A DNA stretch of 64,000 bases from Fischerella sp. PCC 9605. GTDB lineage: Bacteria; Cyanobacteriota; Cyanobacteriia; Cyanobacteriales; Nostocaceae. Both the position numbers and the translations under genes were made by a program. The stretch spans positions 1,141,946 through 1,205,945 of the forward strand of contig NZ_KI912149.1 of assembly GCF_000517105.1 (NCBI RefSeq). Direction: 5' to 3'. A model generated the notes under the pieces. That model did no database searches. It saw only the letters and a program-made list of their open reading frames with translations, and was not told the DNA's origin. Position 1 is the first letter of the stretch. Each line of letters starts with the position of its first letter. This document shows, piece by piece, positions 18,043 through 26,983 of the stretch.

Positions 18043-18531
18043 ATGCAATCGGCAAGCGATCACAGCAACACAGTGCCAGAAATGGTGCAGACAGATTTAA
18101 ACAAGCCAGAACTACGGCTTGGTTCCAGTGGTGAGGCGGTGGAGGAGTTACAACAGCTTTTAACCAAAAGAGGTGTTTATACTGGAAAAATTGATGGCAT
18201 ATTTGAAAAGCTGACGCAAGAGTGTGTAAAAAGATACCAGCGTCGAGTTTTTCTGCCCGATGATGGCATTGTTGGATACAAGACATGGCTAAGCCTATAC
18301 ACAGGTAGACCAGTGGATCTACCAGAGTTGAAAAAAGGTAGCAGCGGAGAATTAGTAATGAAGGTGCAGCGTGTCCTGAAATCAACACAAGATTACATAG
18401 GATACGTTGATGGTGAATTCGGACCGATTACAGAAGCCGCTGTACAAACTTGGCAAGTCCGTAACAACCTACCGGATACTGGCATTATTGATGAAATTAC
18501 TTGGCACGCCCTGAGTAAAATTCGGCAGTAG
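18043..18531 (+). CDS. Peptidoglycan-binding protein with two PG_binding_1 modules
   Basis: A 162-residue protein made of two similar modules: residues about 24-88 (LRLGSSGEAVEELQQLLTKRG ... LPDDGIVGYKTW) and 95-160 (LKKGSSGELVMKVQRVLKS ... LPDTGIIDEITW). Each shows the three-helix PG_binding_1 pattern. No signal peptide or catalytic domain is visible, which is odd for a cell-wall binder and leaves its location open. GGGGTAGGA lies before the ATG. Confidence 0.85.
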   Translation: MQSASDHSNTVPEMVQTDLNKPELRLGSSGEAVEELQQLLTKRGVYTGKIDGIFEKLTQECVKRYQRRVFLPDDGIVGYKTWLSLYTGRPVDLPELKKGSSGELVMKVQRVLKSTQDYIGYVDGEFGPITEAAVQTWQVRNNLPDTGIIDEITWHALSKIRQ

Positions 18532-18595
18532 GCGGAGTGGGGGAGTAATTTTGAATTTTGAATTGTTCATTTCCCCCCCTCTCCCCCTCTTCTTC

Positions 18596-19117
18596 TTAGG
18601 CGTTGGGTTTTGGTAGTTGGGCAAATCTATCGTGGTAAATTTCAATTGCCATTTGCGGATCTTCACGATTAACAAGCGATCGCTTCACCTGACCCAAGTA
18701 AAATGGCACAGAAATCCCTGGTTCTGGATGGAGAATAGTACGAGCACGAATGGTCAACTGGTTTTGTCCTGGTTTACCCATACGACCATAAGAATATAAG
18801 TCACTTGCTGCTTGGCGCAAAGTTGCTTCTAATTCTGTAGGAGTAATCTCAGGAGAGATTGCAATCACTGTTTGTGTAGCCCCATTATCATAAACCAATT
18901 TGTACCGTACTGCCCCAGGAATCACCGTACGGGTCAAAGGGGCTAAGGAGAGGGCAAATAAACCAGCCGTTAGGACTAACATAAAACCCGTCGTACCCAC
19001 CAACCGAAAGCGCAGCCCCCATTTCAAAATAAAACCCAAGACTGTCAGAGCTGCAAATACCAATGTGGCAATACCCGACCATTGGGCGTACTGAATAAAG
19101 TCAGCTTGCGAGAACAT
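18596..19117 (-). CDS. Ycf51-family membrane protein
   Basis: A 173-residue protein with two hydrophobic helices (about 14-34 and 42-62), then a soluble C-terminal part with NQLTIRARTILHPEPGISVPFYL. This matches Ycf51, a conserved protein of cyanobacteria and some algal plastids with no established function. It is convergent with the peptidoglycan-binding gene and separated from it by a CT-rich repeat. Confidence 0.8.
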   Translation of the reverse strand: MFSQADFIQYAQWSGIATLVFAALTVLGFILKWGLRFRLVGTTGFMLVLTAGLFALSLAPLTRTVIPGAVRYKLVYDNGATQTVIAISPEITPTELEATLRQAASDLYSYGRMGKPGQNQLTIRARTILHPEPGISVPFYLGQVKRSLVNREDPQMAIEIYHDRFAQLPKPNA

Positions 19118-19274
19118 AATAATTGACTAACTAGGTGTCTGCTTTTTGGTTACAGATACCTATTTTACGAGTGCGATCGCTCGATTCGAGTCTCAACTCA
19201 AACTAGAGTTGCGAATTACTGATTTCGCCTAATGCTAGAGAAGTTTTCATAAAGTGCTAACTATACTGAAATCC

Positions 19275-21047
19275 CTAACGCGCACCCGACCGATTCGAGT
19301 AATTCTGCGCTTCACGTAATTCCGGCAATTGCGCGTCTGCCTGTTGCCACTGCCGCACAAGTTGAGCATAGGTGTTAGCCGCAACCTGTGTATTTCCGTT
19401 CTGAGCAGCGGCGCGTGCTGTGCCCAGTAACGAACGTGCGCGATTTTCGTGTCGGCGAAGCGAAGTTGCAAACTGCTCTGCGGCTTGTTTGGGGCGTTTC
19501 GCCTGCAAGAGAATCTCACCGAACAACTCGTGGGAGGGTTTGATCAGTTCTGGCGGGCCTAAAGGAGGCGACAGCGATGCTTCCAGGGCAGTTGCCTGCT
19601 TCATCGTCGCGATCGCTTGATTAAAGTCGTCTTTGGAAGCGCTCTTGGCAGCGGCTATTTCCAGCCTTTGAATCTCCAGGCGTTTCAGCGCTTGTGCTAG
19701 GGCTGGTTCCTGCGTGCCGGAGTACTGCTTGGCGATGGTTTGCAGCTCGGCAATGCTCTTGTCGTCAGCCGCCGAACCTTGCTTGGCAGCCGCCAGACCG
19801 CGTACAAATATAGGTAAGGTTTGCAACGACATCAGATCTGCTTGAATCGCCCCATTCTCAGGCTGCGGTGGTTTAGTTTGCCCCGTTGCTCCTGCTGAGG
19901 AATTTGCTTTTGTCAGGGTTTGTAACGGTTCAAATAGTTCGTTTGCTGAATCCCAGCGTTCGGTTTCGACCACGAAAGCCGCTGCCATATTTGCGTAAGT
20001 GTAAGCACCGTAGTAAAGCTGCAACGGGTTATTAGGCGAGGATGCGGCTAGTTCCTTTCGCATCTGCGTGAGCAACTGATTGGCATTGCTGTAGCGCCCC
20101 TGTTGCAGGTAGATGTAGTTTAGCCAGTGTAGGCTGTGATAACCCTCCAGGTCGCTTGCGTTGACCGGGCGGTCTTTGGGCTTTTCCTGGATATCCGAAG
20201 CTGCCCACGACGCTTCGTTCGAGGCGGCCGCTTCTGACCACATCCCCAGTTGCAGGAAGATGTGCGAGGGCATGTGCAGCGCGTGAGGCACGTCAGGAGC
20301 GATTTCAGCGTAACGTCGTGCGGCGTCGAGTGCTTTAGCAGCATTTTCGGGATCGTCATAGGCGTGGATGACGTAATGTGCTGCACCGGGATGATTGGGA
20401 TTCTTTTTGTAAACGTCTGAAGCGATTTCGCCTGCACGCAACCGGGTTTGCAAACCCCCAGGATCTCCTGGCTGAACAGTCCCCATTAAAGAAAGTGCGT
20501 AGAAGAGCGCTGCATCTTCATCGTCCGGGTACTCCCGATAGATTTTTTCCATCGCGGCGGAGTACGCCCTGTCACGAGTAGCTTTATCACCCTTACCGTA
20601 CAAAACCTTTACCGCATTCAAATAAGCTTGCTCTCTAGGCGTTAATTTCGGGGTGACTTTAATCTTCTCAAGCACCTTGCGTGCCGCTTCAGTCTCTTGC
20701 GGATCGCCCCAGATCGGGTGATTGTGCGCCATTGCCTCACCCCAATACCCCATCATGAAATCGGGTTCAATTTTGGTAGCGGCACGAAACTCCTCTAGAG
20801 CGACTGGATACCAGAAGGAATGAAGTGCAGCGACTCCGCGCCGGAAGTGGGCTTGCGCTTGTTGCGATCGCGCAGAGGTGGGGAAATCGACCGTACCCAG
20901 TTTGCTCAATTTCGCTGGCTGTGCCTTTGTCTCAGTGGTAGGTGTCGTAGTCGTTCTTGGCTGGAATTGCTGTGCGTTTGTGCAGGCAGTAAGGGTTGCC
21001 ATCATGAATGCGACTAGTAAAAGTGGCACTCTGTAGGAAAGCAACAT
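19275..21047 (-). CDS. TPR-repeat lipoprotein
   Basis: A 590-residue protein with a signal peptide ending in a lipobox (MATLTAC). It has helical repeats throughout; AQAHFRRGVAALHSFWYPVALEEF is the first clear TPR, and others occur near residues 170-330 and 490-580 (KPSHELFGEILLQAKRPKQAAEQF). Similar proteins occur widely in bacteria without a defined role; a scaffold in the periplasm or on the outer membrane is plausible. An excellent Shine-Dalgarno, AAGGAGGT, lies before the ATG. Neighbours give no functional hint. Confidence 0.8.
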   Translation of the reverse strand: MLLSYRVPLLLVAFMMATLTACTNAQQFQPRTTTTPTTETKAQPAKLSKLGTVDFPTSARSQQAQAHFRRGVAALHSFWYPVALEEFRAATKIEPDFMMGYWGEAMAHNHPIWGDPQETEAARKVLEKIKVTPKLTPREQAYLNAVKVLYGKGDKATRDRAYSAAMEKIYREYPDDEDAALFYALSLMGTVQPGDPGGLQTRLRAGEIASDVYKKNPNHPGAAHYVIHAYDDPENAAKALDAARRYAEIAPDVPHALHMPSHIFLQLGMWSEAAASNEASWAASDIQEKPKDRPVNASDLEGYHSLHWLNYIYLQQGRYSNANQLLTQMRKELAASSPNNPLQLYYGAYTYANMAAAFVVETERWDSANELFEPLQTLTKANSSAGATGQTKPPQPENGAIQADLMSLQTLPIFVRGLAAAKQGSAADDKSIAELQTIAKQYSGTQEPALAQALKRLEIQRLEIAAAKSASKDDFNQAIATMKQATALEASLSPPLGPPELIKPSHELFGEILLQAKRPKQAAEQFATSLRRHENRARSLLGTARAAAQNGNTQVAANTYAQLVRQWQQADAQLPELREAQNYSNRSGAR

Positions 21048-21478
21048 AGGATTACCTCCTTCCGCCTGTATAGGTGAATTCAGTTAGAATACCCTTTCAT
21101 AGTGCTTACTGCATAGACACATCGCTACTACCTTGAGAAGTAACTTTGCGATCGCGCGTCTAAAGTTATTAGTGATACACAAATGATTGCAGGTCGCTCT
21201 AAATCTCCCTTTCTAAGGGGGACTTTGACAATGATTTCCCGACAATCAACTACCAATAAACAACCACCAAAATATAGATAAGGGCATCTATAAAAGATGC
21301 CCATTTTGCAGGAAAACACCCACAAAGGGTGAACCTACACCTTCCCAACAATCAGCAACAGTGACTAATGTCTGATTAGTCACACTCACAGTCACAGACG
21401 TGAATATAGTAATTTTATTAACTTAAAAATAAAATGCCGCCTGTATAAATACTGAAAATATTCTGACTGCTATTCTAG
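21048..21478. other. 431-base intergenic stretch with hairpins
   Basis: It holds a CTTTCTAAGGGGGA repeat fragment near 21210, a strong hairpin at 21280-21296 (GGGCATCT against AGATGCCC), and a second at about 21362-21381 (GACTAAT against ATTAGTC). The hairpins lie downstream of the O-antigen-ligase-like gene and may end its transcript. No gene is seen. Confidence 0.5.
21279..21300. terminator. Hairpin, possible terminator downstream of the O-antigen-ligase-like gene
   Basis: GGGCATCT and AGATGCCC flank a five-base loop; ATTTT follows on the + strand, and CTTAT on the minus strand. The structure could act in either direction, but the T-runs are weak. Confidence 0.4.
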
Positions 21479-22819
21479 CTAACTGCGATGAGCTACAAGC
21501 TTTTCGTGTTGATTGTAGCGATAGACTACACCAGAAATGGCAGCAATCGGCAACCACGAAAGTGTATTTAACCGCAAATCAAAGAAGGTAACATCAAACG
21601 TATTAAATAATACCCAAGCACCGAAAACTACCAAATAACTAAAAAATATCAATCTATCTTCTGGATCGAGAGATTTGGAATTTTGCAAAAATTGGACGCC
21701 CGCAATAAATATCCAAACGAGTAAGGCACAAAATAGAATTGTTGCGGGTAAGCCTGTTTCAGCAGATAGCATCAAAAATAAGTTGTGGGGATGACCTAAC
21801 CAAATATTCATCTGCGCTTCATACAGCTGGGTGAAATTGCGTAATCCCCAACCAGTCCAAGGCCGCTGCTGAGTTAGTGACCAAGCAAATTGCCACTGGG
21901 TTTTGCGAAGTAAGACTACAGGTCTATCTGAATACATTTGGTCGTTTAACCGTGCCCAAAAGTAAGCTGGCACAAATTTGCGGAACAACTTAGCAATTGC
22001 AGAAGGAGCAAAAGCAGCTAACAGCACACTCGTAACTACAGCGGTGACGCCAGCAACCAGAATGCGCCAGCCTTGATAAAGTGCATAAACTAAACAGGCA
22101 AAAACAGCGATCGCCCACGCATTCCGCGAGTTGGTCAAAATTAATGCCACAAAATTAGCAATCACTACCACAGTGAGGAAGAGGGGGATACGCAGGGACG
22201 CAAGGACGTGGGGACGCGGAGAATAACTAATGACTCTTGTCTTCTGATAAGCTTCCAGCCATAGTCCCAAGCTAAGGATAAAAACTATCACCAAATAACC
22301 AGCAAGAATATTAGCGTACATGAAAACAGAAGCCATGCGACCTGGCGGGTTTCCTCCTGATGCGATCGCCCAACCAAAAGTGCTTTGCCATTGTGGTGGA
22401 GTAGTCCAACCCCAAAACAATTGCCCCAAGCCAATACTCACTACTGGTACAGAAGTGATTACCAAAATCCAAGACAGTTGTCGCAGTTGCGCTGGTGTCT
22501 GGATGAGGGCGCTAAAGGCAGCGAAAAATAGAATGAATGGTAAGAAATTAAATAAGCCAAGAATTGCTACCTTTTGATCAAAAGCAAAGCCAGTGCTAAT
22601 GATTAGCAATATACCTAAAAGCGCAAATCCCAAATTTTGGGGGCGGCGAATAATTGTGTGGTATTTTTGGAACCATGTTCCTAACAATACCAAAACTAAA
22701 ATCACCGCCCCCCAAAATGGAATTAATGGAAAGATGAGCAGTCCTAGCTGAGCAGAATTCCAAGAAAACTGCAAACTAGGATCGGGATGTCGCAAAAAAG
22801 GTAATTTGTACTTTGTCAT
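21479..22819 (-). CDS. O-antigen ligase/polymerase-like membrane protein
   Basis: A 446-residue polytopic protein of about ten hydrophobic segments. The family hallmark is the large loop near residue 310-345 (LTQQRPWTGWGLRNF ... WLGHPHNLFLMLSAETG), as in WaaL/Wzy-like and cyanobacterial IctB-like proteins. It likely joins or polymerises surface polysaccharide; the name IctB (bicarbonate) should not be assumed. Residues about 192-211 (SYSPRPHVLASLRIP) come from a GC-rich repeat (22180-22242) lying in frame between two membrane helices, where it should lengthen a loop. Confidence 0.8.
   Translation of the reverse strand: MTKYKLPFLRHPDPSLQFSWNSAQLGLLIFPLIPFWGAVILVLVLLGTWFQKYHTIIRRPQNLGFALLGILLIISTGFAFDQKVAILGLFNFLPFILFFAAFSALIQTPAQLRQLSWILVITSVPVVSIGLGQLFWGWTTPPQWQSTFGWAIASGGNPPGRMASVFMYANILAGYLVIVFILSLGLWLEAYQKTRVISYSPRPHVLASLRIPLFLTVVVIANFVALILTNSRNAWAIAVFACLVYALYQGWRILVAGVTAVVTSVLLAAFAPSAIAKLFRKFVPAYFWARLNDQMYSDRPVVLLRKTQWQFAWSLTQQRPWTGWGLRNFTQLYEAQMNIWLGHPHNLFLMLSAETGLPATILFCALLVWIFIAGVQFLQNSKSLDPEDRLIFFSYLVVFGAWVLFNTFDVTFFDLRLNTLSWLPIAAISGVVYRYNQHEKLVAHRS
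22180..22242. repeat. In-frame repeat inside the O-antigen-ligase-like gene
   Basis: GGGACGCAAGGACGTGGGGACGCGG is the kind of sequence found between genes in this window and inside lysA. It keeps the reading frame and falls between two hydrophobic helices. Confidence 0.55.
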
Positions 22820-22870
22820 TTGTCATTTGTTTGTTGTTTGTTGTTTGTTGTTTGTTGGTTGTTGATTGTT
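22820..22870. repeat. TTTGTTG heptamer tandem repeat
   Basis: About five tandem copies of TTTGTTG-type heptamers just upstream of the O-antigen-ligase-like gene. Short tandemly repeated repetitive sequences of 7 bp are typical of filamentous cyanobacteria. Confidence 0.75.
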
Positions 22871-22921
22871 CCAAGCAACTACCAACTACCAACTAATAAC
22901 CAATGACTAATGACTATTTCG

Positions 22922-23764
22922 TCAAGCTAACTCCCAACATTCAGCACGAGTGAGGCGAATTTGAGCCAAAGCGAAGATGGTTGGTATAATCCGACCGTAG
23001 TTGGTAGCGATCGCTCTCCACCCCAAATCCGCAAAAAACCAAGCCCACATCATCGGCCCTAAAAAGGCAAACATACCGCGAACTGCTCCATAACGAGCTG
23101 CATTCACAGCCATGCCTCGCCGTGCCATTTGTAAAACAACATAGTTTTGAAATTGAGTTGTCGCAACTGCCCCACCTTGGAGGCTAGCTTGTCTGGCAAC
23201 TTGATAGGTGGCAAAGTGCATGGCAAATTGACGGGCAATTTGTTTGAGTAGCAGCGGTTGGATTACGGAGGTGACAGCCAAAGCACTACCTCCTTTAAAA
23301 AGCAGTCCCAAAGGATCGGGCTGCAAAGTCAATGGTAGCGGTTCGTCTAGTTGTGATTTTGCTAACTGGCGCTGCACTCGTACAGTTAGTTTTTGTTTTT
23401 CCTTTTCTGGGAGTTTTTTCCACACCCGCCCCAGCAGATGTAAAAAAACTTCTGCTTCTAAATCAATAGTTGACAGATCATTAGAATAGGGGATTTTTAA
23501 ATACTTACATACTTGGATCAGTGCTTGTCGGTACGTTACCTGATTTGTACGTCCCCGCAATACCGTCACCCCATCAGCCGCCAAAAAGCGAAAGCGCTGT
23601 TCTAATGCATCCAGCCAAGCTTCTCGACCTTGGCTTTGTACTTCTATCGGTTCAGGTGTCTGAACGTAGTCTAGAGGATTGAACTTACGGCTAAACAGAA
23701 TTGCCGTCAAGTCCTGTAATTCGTCTTCGGTAGCGAGCTCGAGTGCTGCCCTGAGTTCGTCCAA
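22922..23764 (-). CDS. YaaW-like protein of unknown function
   Basis: A 280-residue protein. The N-terminal third (DELRAALELATEDELQDLTAILF) and the C-terminal part (a hydrophobic GGSALAVTSVIQPLL and MFAFLGPMMWAWFFADLGWRAI) resemble the YaaW family, whose function is unknown. The C-terminal hydrophobic stretches could insert in membrane. The start is TTG at 23764, supported by GAGGAAGG five bases upstream and by the absence of a nearby ATG. It precedes the O-antigen-ligase-like gene by about 100 bases of repeats. Confidence 0.65.
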   Translation of the reverse strand: MDELRAALELATEDELQDLTAILFSRKFNPLDYVQTPEPIEVQSQGREAWLDALEQRFRFLAADGVTVLRGRTNQVTYRQALIQVCKYLKIPYSNDLSTIDLEAEVFLHLLGRVWKKLPEKEKQKLTVRVQRQLAKSQLDEPLPLTLQPDPLGLLFKGGSALAVTSVIQPLLLKQIARQFAMHFATYQVARQASLQGGAVATTQFQNYVVLQMARRGMAVNAARYGAVRGMFAFLGPMMWAWFFADLGWRAIATNYGRIIPTIFALAQIRLTRAECWELA

Positions 23765-24639
23765 TTTCCCTTCCTCCCTTCCATGCAGCTTTTTCTGTAC
23801 CTTATTCTACTATTAGCTTTCAGCTGTCATTTGTTTGTTATGAGTTGTTGGGTGTTGGTTGATGGCTGGTGATGCCACTAAATAAGACTGGAAAACAGCC
23901 AAAAATGTTGATTTTACATGAATTTTTCGATTTGACACCCAATCCCCAGTCCTCTTTACTTGAAAAATTTTTTGAATGCGATCGCCTAAATGATTCCGAA
24001 GAGCGATCGCAGTTTTTGTAATGTGGAATGATTGAAGCAAAAATTGTTACAAATTGATAGTGATTAATGTGGCGGTTATCTCAAAAGCGATGTTATGCTT
24101 TTAGACCTAACGCTACTTCTTAATACAGAAATTAAAATTCATGTTACATGGTTGCTCAATGCAACCAGTTTACCTTGCTGCTTAGAAATTTATTTACGAG
24201 TAGTTCAGCTATTTTGCCATCATTAAAATTTAGTTTTTTAATTCTTCTCGAATAAGTCAGTTAATTTTATTTCTTAAAATTATTTTTATTAATTTTTTGT
24301 ATTCTTTACTACATCAATTGCACGAGTTTATAATGAGTTTTGTGTATTTTTCCGCCAAAAAGTCAGGGAATTGAAATAATTAGCATTAGATACACCATAA
24401 ATAGCCTTAACCAGTGTATCTATAAATGGTTTAAGTATTCGTTGACTGACAGATGCAATTTTATTTATATAAGCTGATCCTACTTCATCACATTTTGTGT
24501 TGATATAAGGTTCGGCTTCTAGATAAAGCCTCGATTACTTAAATTCACGGCTAATTACTGGTTGTAATGACAACTCGCTAAGATACACCCTCATATCGAA
24601 GACAAACAATTAACTGAATAAAAAAGGAGTTAAAAGCTG
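23765..24639. other. 875-base intergenic stretch, AT-rich
   Basis: The widest gene-free gap apart from the window's end. It is AT-rich after 24060, with two HIP1-type sites (near 23978 and 24003) in the first part. A 75-codon leftward frame (23813-24040) starts inside repeat-like sequence and shows no domain. No RNA gene or promoter could be recognised with confidence. Confidence 0.5.
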
Positions 24640-24993
24640 ATGAAAACAGTACTCAATTTATCGCAGCAATCAGTAATAGCAGAAATTGAAAGTGTTTTAG
24701 ATACTTATCCATATCATCCTTATCAACAAGCTTTTGCTATTCCTGAGTTGCGTCAAGAACTAATTACCTTCGTCTTTAGCCGTATTCCTTGTTGTTACAG
24801 TGCTATTGAACCCGATCGAGCTTGCTGGCTAGATTACAAGTTACCCCGCAGTCCTCTAGAACATCAAATACATTTACAGAATTTGATTCACCAAGGTATT
24901 TATTCAATCATGCAAGAAAAAAGTGATTGGATCAGCCGTCACCTTTGTGAAACAGTTCAACCAGGTTGTGAACCTTCTCATTGGTTTGGATAA
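24640..24993 (+). CDS. Small conserved-looking hypothetical protein
   Basis: A 117-residue protein preceded by AAAAAGGAGTTAAAAGCTG, a good ribosome binding site. It has the pattern ELRQELITFVFSRIPCCYSAIEPD followed by a helix with LEHQIHLQNLIHQGIYSIM. This recalls, weakly, the LNRLPPLY region of ComFB-like proteins, but the similarity is too slight for a call. It contains several Cys and His residues (CCY, HLCETVQPGC) that might bind metal. It stands alone. Confidence 0.6.
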   Translation: MKTVLNLSQQSVIAEIESVLDTYPYHPYQQAFAIPELRQELITFVFSRIPCCYSAIEPDRACWLDYKLPRSPLEHQIHLQNLIHQGIYSIMQEKSDWISRHLCETVQPGCEPSHWFG

Positions 24994-24999
24994 ATATAT

Positions 25000-25056
25000 T
25001 TTTGTTGGTTGTTGTTTGTTGGTTGTTGTTTGTTGGTTGTTGTTTGTTGGTTGGAA
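25000..25056. repeat. TTGGTTGTTGTTTG tandem repeat
   Basis: Three to four copies of a 14-base unit (two related heptamers) follow the preceding gene's stop. A partly complementary CCAACAACTAACAACC run at 25073-25089 could fold back on it. Confidence 0.8.
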
Positions 25057-25089
25057 TAACCAAGCATTAACTACCAACAACTAACAACC

Positions 25090-25422
25090 TTATTCTTTTA
25101 ACGGATCATGTCCCCAATTCATCAACGAGTAGCGCCAACGTGTGTGTTCAATATCGCCATCAGGTTTTTGTGCTGAATGGCGATGAATATAACTGATGAC
25201 TTTTTTCATGTGCGATATATCATCATCAGTGTAATAATCCTTTTTCTTTTGCAACAGTTCAACGATACGTTTACCCGATTGATGTCCGATTGATTCTGAG
25301 TTTTCATTCTTTTATCCAACGGATTGAGATTCTTCTGTTTTTAACCAAGAATCTAGTTCGTTAGTTGTCATGTTGATTGAAGAATGAAACTCATCAATCA
25401 CTGATTTAACATCTTTACTCAT
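25090..25422 (-). pseudogene. DUF3140 gene interrupted by an in-frame stop
   Basis: Reading from ATG 25422, the protein has the DUF3140 pattern: EFHSSINMTTNELDSWLKTEESQSVG, then a TAA at codon 37 (25314-25312), then GHQSGKRIVELLQKKKDYYTDDDI, VISYIHRHSAQKP and TRWRYSLMNWGHDPLKE to the natural stop at 25090. The family normally has Gln at the stop site, so a CAA to TAA change explains it. All 110 codons are otherwise in frame. It lies 9 bases after the DUF2945 gene, a common partner. Either the gene is dead, read through, or the base is an error. Confidence 0.85.
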
Positions 25423-25431
25423 CAGGCTGTA

Positions 25432-25647
25432 TTACTCCTCTAACTTCTCAAGAGTATCAGGTTTGTGAGCCGCCTGTTTTCCGCTTTTGTCGCTTTCAAC
25501 CAAATACTCGGGGTTATCTTTTGAAGCACTGACATAGTGTCCTTTAATCTCTGTGGGTGAGGTGAGTTTCTTTTTGATCTCACCAGTAGTTTCACCTTGA
25601 GATGTATTCCACTTAACTTTGTCACCTTTTTTAAATTCTTCAGTCAT
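25432..25647 (-). CDS. DUF2945 (hypervirulence-associated TUDOR-like) protein
   Basis: A 71-residue protein matching DUF2945: FKKGDKVKWNTSQGETTGEIKKKL at the start, a central GHYVSASKDNPEYLVESDKSGKQAAHKPDTLEKL. These small beta-barrel proteins have no established molecular role. It is the first gene of a two-gene unit with the interrupted DUF3140 gene. Confidence 0.88.
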   Translation of the reverse strand: MTEEFKKGDKVKWNTSQGETTGEIKKKLTSPTEIKGHYVSASKDNPEYLVESDKSGKQAAHKPDTLEKLEE

Positions 25648-26007
25648 AGATTATGCACTCTTTGATGATTTATACCTGCTAATTATGTTGACAATAGGAG
25701 AGTAATTAATCAGTCTGTTGATAGAAAAAACGCTACCGATCACCCTGGTGTAAGGATATTTTTGTCACTTACTCAATTAGAAAATAAGTTTCGTCAAATG
25801 AAAAAGAGAGCGCGATCGCCAAAGAACCCGCCGCCCTCCTCATCTACATATGAGGGTAAATCTGCATTTAGCCCAAACACCTAGAAAAAATGGGTATCGC
25901 CGCGGCTATCTAATTACATTAGGGAGCTAGCTTCATCGGATACTAAAACTTGGGTAAATCCTATGCTGACTTGATCAATTCATTAAATATTCTTTTAGGG
26001 TAACTGC
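25648..26007. other. 360-base intergenic stretch between divergent genes
   Basis: It must contain promoters for the leftward DUF2945 gene and the rightward bestrophin gene. A TTGACA is present near 25687 but no well-spaced -10 follows. No other structure is seen. Confidence 0.45.
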
Positions 26008-26907
26008 ATGGCTGTTGAAAAAGTTGAATGGTGGCAATTAGCTTTACAGTTTAAAGGTTCAGTTATCACAGCAATTTATAAACGTGTTCTCTGGTGTGGG
26101 CTGTTTGGTTTTTTTGTTTCTGTACTTTACTATTTAAAGCAGCCTGTATCTCAGCCAATTTTAGGGACTGTTATTCCTAGTATTGTTTTAGGTTTATTAC
26201 TGGTTTTTCGCACTAATACGGCTTATGAACGCTTTTGGGAAGGTAGAAAATGCTGGGGGAATATTGTCAATACCGTTCGCAATCTAGCACGACAAATTTG
26301 GGTATCAGTAGACGAATCATCCCCGGAAGATAAAGACAAAAAAATTTCAGCATTATGGTTATTAGTAGCATTTGCTGTAGCAACAAAATTGCATTTGCGG
26401 GGAGAACCTGTAAATAGTGAATTAGAAGAATTAATGCAGCAATCTAAATATATCAAACTAAAAACCATGAACAACCCACCTTTAGAGGTGGCTTTTTGGA
26501 TTGAAGATTATTTACAACAGCAGTACAACCGTAATTGCCTCAATAGTTATCAATTGACAGCGATGCGAGAATTGTTAAACATGCTGGTGGATAATTTAGG
26601 TGCTTGCGAGCGTATTTTGAAAACACCAATACCCTTAGCATACGCTATTCATTTAAAACAATTATTATTACTATATTGCTTCCTACTACCGTTTCAAATG
26701 GTGGAGAGTCTTGGTTGGTGGACAGGTTTAATTGTGGCGTTAATTAGTTTTACTTTATTTGGGATTGAAGCTATTGGCTTAGAAATAGAAAATCCCTTTG
26801 GTTACGATATTAATGATTTGCCATTGGATGCAATTTGCAATACCATGAATCGCAATATCGATGATTTAATTAGTCTTACTCCTAGCAGTCATTTCTACAA
26901 AGATTGA
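26008..26907 (+). CDS. Bestrophin-family anion channel
   Basis: A 299-residue membrane protein. Early residues (WWQLALQFKGSVITAIYKRVLW), two helices about 30-75, then LVFRTNTAYERFWEGRKCWGNIVNTVRNLARQ match bacterial bestrophins (RFP-TM, UPF0187), as does the late NPFGYDINDLPLDAICNTM. These form pentameric anion channels; cyanobacterial members have been linked to bicarbonate or chloride flux into the thylakoid in algae, which is only an analogy here. Confidence 0.88.
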   Translation: MAVEKVEWWQLALQFKGSVITAIYKRVLWCGLFGFFVSVLYYLKQPVSQPILGTVIPSIVLGLLLVFRTNTAYERFWEGRKCWGNIVNTVRNLARQIWVSVDESSPEDKDKKISALWLLVAFAVATKLHLRGEPVNSELEELMQQSKYIKLKTMNNPPLEVAFWIEDYLQQQYNRNCLNSYQLTAMRELLNMLVDNLGACERILKTPIPLAYAIHLKQLLLLYCFLLPFQMVESLGWWTGLIVALISFTLFGIEAIGLEIENPFGYDINDLPLDAICNTMNRNIDDLISLTPSSHFYKD

Positions 26908-26983
26908 GTTCAGAGAATTGATATAGAAAAGTTGTCAATTTAACTATCCTATAGCACGTTTTACTTGCCATGTTTGTTCATCT

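Noticed and set aside
23813-24040. 75-codon leftward frame in the 875-base gap
   Set aside because: It begins in AT-rich sequence, ends in repeat-like DNA and shows no family feature.
25000-25056. Regular repeats that might suggest a CRISPR array
   Set aside because: The units are 14 bases with no unique spacers; this is a tandem heptamer-type repeat.
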